Assembly (NCBI GenBank): GCA_014382905.1
Contig: JACNIU010000486.1
Coordinates: 1-43,236, forward strand
DNA from: Desulfobacterales bacterium
GTDB lineage: Bacteria; Desulfobacterota; DSM-4660; Desulfatiglandales; Desulfatiglandaceae
Length of the DNA: 43,236 nt
Direction: 5' to 3'
Numbering within the stretch: the stretch's first letter is position 1; every line of letters begins with the position of its first letter. A model generated the notes under the pieces. It was not told where the DNA came from, ran no database searches, and was given only the letters and a program-made list of their open reading frames with translations. A program made the position numbers and the translations under genes. Below are positions 40,563 to 43,236 of this stretch, one piece after another.

Positions 40563-42284
40563 TTATACAACCCTCTTAAACATCTTTTCCATTTCATAAT
40601 ATGTGAAATGTCTGAAGATGGGTCTTCCATGGGGGCAATGGGTGGGCAAGTCCATTTTCCCTAACTCGGCTATGAGCCTGTCCATTTCTTCCTGGCTCAA
40701 GGACTGTCCGGCCCGGATAGCGCCGTGACACGCCATGAGGGTTACGCCCTTATCCAGCAGGGCGTTCTCATCAGGGGCGCCTTCCTCCAGTTCGGTTATG
40801 AACTCGGAGATGAAGGAATTCCAGTCCACGTTTTTTAACAGGGCCGGGACCGCCCTCAATAAAAAGGTGTTCCCACCGAAATAGTCAAGTTCAATCCCGA
40901 AACCGCGAAAACTTTCATCTTTTTCCAGAACCACCCTTTTCTCTTTTGTCGAGAGCTCCAACTGGTGAGGGAGCAGCAGGGCCTGAAGTTCAACCCGTGA
41001 GGCAGCAACGGATTTTTTTAGATTTTCGTATACGACCCTTTCGTGGGCAGCGTGCTGATCAACCACTATGAGCCCGTCTTCTACCTGGCAGAGGATGTAG
41101 GTGTTTCCCAACTGCCCAATGACGCGAGGCCCTGCCGCGACCACGGCTGGCTCAAGAATTTCCGTCCGGGCAAGGTGCTTTCTCTCCCCTGTCTTTGAAG
41201 AATATATCGCAGGGGGCTCAAAAACAGAGAAAGAGATATCTCTCTGTACGGGCACCGCCTCACTGCCAACAGATCTCTGCCGCGGAAAGGGATGAGACGA
41301 ACGGGCCAACATTTTTTCAATAGCAGATACGATGGCCTGGAACACTGTGCGGGCGTTATGGAATCTGATTTCCTGTTTGGCTGGGTGAACATTAACATCA
41401 ATCTCGGAGGGATCGATGTTAATGAAAACGACAACCTGTGGATAACGTCCCTTCATGAGTCTCCGGCCGTAACCGTCCATGATCGCTTTTGTGATCATCC
41501 GGTCCCTTATGTTCCTTCCGTTTACGTAGGCAAAGAGGCGATCTCCCCTGCTCCTTGCGAAATCCGGGGGTGCTGCATAGATTTTCATTGAAAGACTGTC
41601 ATCTCTTTCCCCTCCCTCCACCATCGCCTCCCCCACCTGTCGGCCCATCAGGCCGGAGAGTCGGGAAAGGATCTCTGCTGATGCCGGGAAATGGACAATC
41701 TCCTTTGCGCCGTCTTCCAATCTGAAAGTTATCTTCGGAAAAGGCATGGCAATCCGGGATATAACGTCTACAATATGATCTGTTTCAGTTCGTGCGGCAC
41801 GAAGGAACTTTCGCCTGGCCGGAATATTAAAAAAGAGATCCTTCACCTCAACAACCGTGCCGGCAGGGGCACCTGTTTCCTCTATTGCCAAAAACTTTCC
41901 ACCCGAGATTCTAAGCCTGTGCCCTGTCAGCTGACCTTGAGGGAGCGATGTGATCTGCATGCGGGAAACGGCAGCCATGCTTGGGAGGGCTTCTCCCCGG
42001 AAGCCTAAGGATTTCACATTCAAAAGGTCGGCGGCTGTTTTAAGTTTGCTCGTGGCGTGCCGTTCCACGCACAGAAGAAGATCATCCTTAGACATGCCGA
42101 TGCCGTTGTCGCTGACCTTGATTAATCTCTTGCCGCCGCTTTCAATCCTGACAACAATCCGGTCTGCGCCAGCATCAATGCTGTTATCCATCAACTCTCT
42201 GACAACTGACGAAGGTCGATCGATGACTTCTCCGGCTGCAATCTGGGAAGCCAACTTTTCTGGGAGGATTCTAATCGTGTTCAT
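40563..42284 (-). CDS. mutL: DNA mismatch repair protein MutL with endonuclease motif
   Basis: The 573-residue protein has the GHKL ATPase motifs RELMDNSIDAGADRI (catalytic Glu30), SDNGIGM and GFRGEALPSM. The C-terminal endonuclease motif DQHAAHERVVYE (409-420), together with ACHGAI and CPHGRP, binds metal ions. Organisms with this motif nick the new strand with MutL and lack MutH. The start overlaps the stop of the phospholipase-like gene (42281-42284). Confidence 0.96.
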   Translation of the reverse strand: MNTIRILPEKLASQIAAGEVIDRPSSVVRELMDNSIDAGADRIVVRIESGGKRLIKVSDNGIGMSKDDLLLCVERHATSKLKTAADLLNVKSLGFRGEALPSMAAVSRMQITSLPQGQLTGHRLRISGGKFLAIEETGAPAGTVVEVKDLFFNIPARRKFLRAARTETDHIVDVISRIAMPFPKITFRLEDGAKEIVHFPASAEILSRLSGLMGRQVGEAMVEGGERDDSLSMKIYAAPPDFARSRGDRLFAYVNGRNIRDRMITKAIMDGYGRRLMKGRYPQVVVFINIDPSEIDVNVHPAKQEIRFHNARTVFQAIVSAIEKMLARSSHPFPRQRSVGSEAVPVQRDISFSVFEPPAIYSSKTGERKHLARTEILEPAVVAAGPRVIGQLGNTYILCQVEDGLIVVDQHAAHERVVYENLKKSVAASRVELQALLLPHQLELSTKEKRVVLEKDESFRGFGIELDYFGGNTFLLRAVPALLKNVDWNSFISEFITELEEGAPDENALLDKGVTLMACHGAIRAGQSLSQEEMDRLIAELGKMDLPTHCPHGRPIFRHFTYYEMEKMFKRVV

Positions 42285-43159
42285 AGATAAAGCAGTTTTT
42301 CGTCAACGTCGAATCGCAGGGCATGGCGGGGTGTCCGGAACAATTTGCGGAAGGGCCTTTTCCTTTTGGCAAGAAGTAAATTCTGCCTGCCCATCGGGTC
42401 ATAGAGAAGGCAGGCAGATGATTTGGGATGTGTCAAGAAATCGTTCGTCAGACCCCGCGAAAGGTCAAGCATAAGGGCAAGATATCCGTGAAAATGCCGC
42501 CAGCGAACCGCCCTGGTGTCAAAAAAAAGATCATGGGTGGTATGAAGGCGATCTGAGAGCTTTACGGTTTGGGAGAAAAACCCTTTTCTTGCCCTAAACC
42601 CATTTTTCCTTTTTCCCCCTATAAGCTTCAGGATGTCATCGCATATCTTGTGATCCATCTCAAGTACGCCTCTGGCTATCCTTGTATAGCCTGATCCGAT
42701 CAAATAGTCAGATTTGATCTCCCAGAACAGATGCCCCATCTTTCCTTTACCCGGGTACGCGCTCAACAAATTGGGGATGAAGAAATTGTGGGCTATGATA
42801 TCAGCGGCCAAATGAGAAAGAAACCCTAAGGCATAAGCCGTCTCACGCTCATCGTTAACCTCGTTCAGGAATTCGAAACCGCCTTCCCATGTATGCGGGT
42901 TTTTTCTCCGTTTTTTCTTCCCTTTTCCGATGAAAAAATCGGCCGACAGACAGCCGTACATGTATTCGATAGGGAATGAGGTAATTACCCGTGCGATAGA
43001 TGGGACCAACAGAGACGCTGCGTCGAGTGAACTCAGGGCAAGGGCGGTATGAACGCCGGGCCCCCATGCAAGCGCGTAGCCCGTGTCGATGAATTGTATT
43101 ACAACATAAATAACCAAGAATATGAGTAATTTCAGAAATAACATAATAACCTGTGACAC
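42281..43159 (-). CDS. Zinc-dependent phospholipase C family protein
   Basis: The start is either GTG 43159 or an ATG five codons later; the product has about 290 residues. A signal peptide-like helix ends DTGYALA, then WGPGVHTALALSS. A tryptophan right after the cleavage site and the following histidine are zinc ligands in this family. GFLSHLAADIIAHNFFIPN supplies further ligands. It is probably exported or membrane-bound and may act on phospholipids. The gene leads the mutL-miaA run. Sequence upstream to the window end has no gene. Confidence 0.8.
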   Translation of the reverse strand: MSQVIMLFLKLLIFLVIYVVIQFIDTGYALAWGPGVHTALALSSLDAASLLVPSIARVITSFPIEYMYGCLSADFFIGKGKKKRRKNPHTWEGGFEFLNEVNDERETAYALGFLSHLAADIIAHNFFIPNLLSAYPGKGKMGHLFWEIKSDYLIGSGYTRIARGVLEMDHKICDDILKLIGGKRKNGFRARKGFFSQTVKLSDRLHTTHDLFFDTRAVRWRHFHGYLALMLDLSRGLTNDFLTHPKSSACLLYDPMGRQNLLLAKRKRPFRKLFRTPRHALRFDVDEKLLYL

Positions 43160-43236
43160 CTCAGGAGCTTGGAGACCTTTGAAAAACGCCCCCTTTTGCC
43201 CGATTTCTGCGTCAGGCTCAAATTTTAATCCTCGAA

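Noticed and set aside
1-43236. CRISPR arrays, tRNA or rRNA genes
   Set aside because: I saw no regularly spaced short repeats, no cloverleaf with a GGTTCGAATCC-type arm, and no conserved rRNA stretches on either strand.

Overview
The window looks like chromosome of an anaerobic bacterium, most likely a member of the Desulfobacterota (former Deltaproteobacteria). This is an inference from gene content and protein style: an iron-sulfur flavoprotein, a double-cluster 4Fe-4S reductase, a GspA/GspB pair, PpsA, a FabH-type ketosynthase, MoaA, PriA, a MutL that keeps its endonuclease motif, and the TIR-flanked miniature repeats. I found no rRNA, tRNA or CRISPR array, so the placement cannot be confirmed from the window itself.

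The window has two halves. Positions 1 to about 18,750 are an accessory, heavily reworked region. In order it holds: the frameshifted tail of a Fic protein; a QueG-like Fe-S protein followed by an attC-like (integron cassette) site; an iron-sulfur flavoprotein; a lipoprotein; a fragment of an aldo/keto reductase; an orphan AbiEi antitoxin between 112-bp direct repeats, with its AbiEii toxin cut off at the second repeat; a thioredoxin-reductase-like flavoprotein; a large defence module (PLD-nuclease/SNF2 helicase, Eco57I-type adenine methyltransferase with target-recognition region, AlbA_2/HATPase protein); a relic of another PLD protein; REP/MITE repeats; a DUF2283 gene; an orphan HicB antitoxin; a truncated ParE toxin; an intact MntA/HepT (type VII) toxin-antitoxin pair; and two unrecognised genes.

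Positions about 18,800 to 43,236 are mostly dense housekeeping DNA: an MscS channel, an endonuclease III-family glycosylase, a miniature inverted-repeat element, a stand-alone EF-G, gspA-gspB, an enoyl-CoA hydratase-family gene, moaA, a thioredoxin-like lipoprotein coupled to an amidohydrolase, priA coupled to a small TPR protein, a ppsA-fabH-type-hydrolase run, an AT-rich nucleotidyltransferase, and a long minus-strand run (zinc-dependent phospholipase C-like, mutL, miaA, TPR lipoprotein, exported FlgT-like protein).

The most interesting material is the restriction-like module at 6552-14956, which resembles a Type ISP enzyme split into two translationally coupled polypeptides. Next are the repeat-bounded wreck of the AbiE operon with a duplicated promoter/operator, and several small repeat families that no gene call explains.
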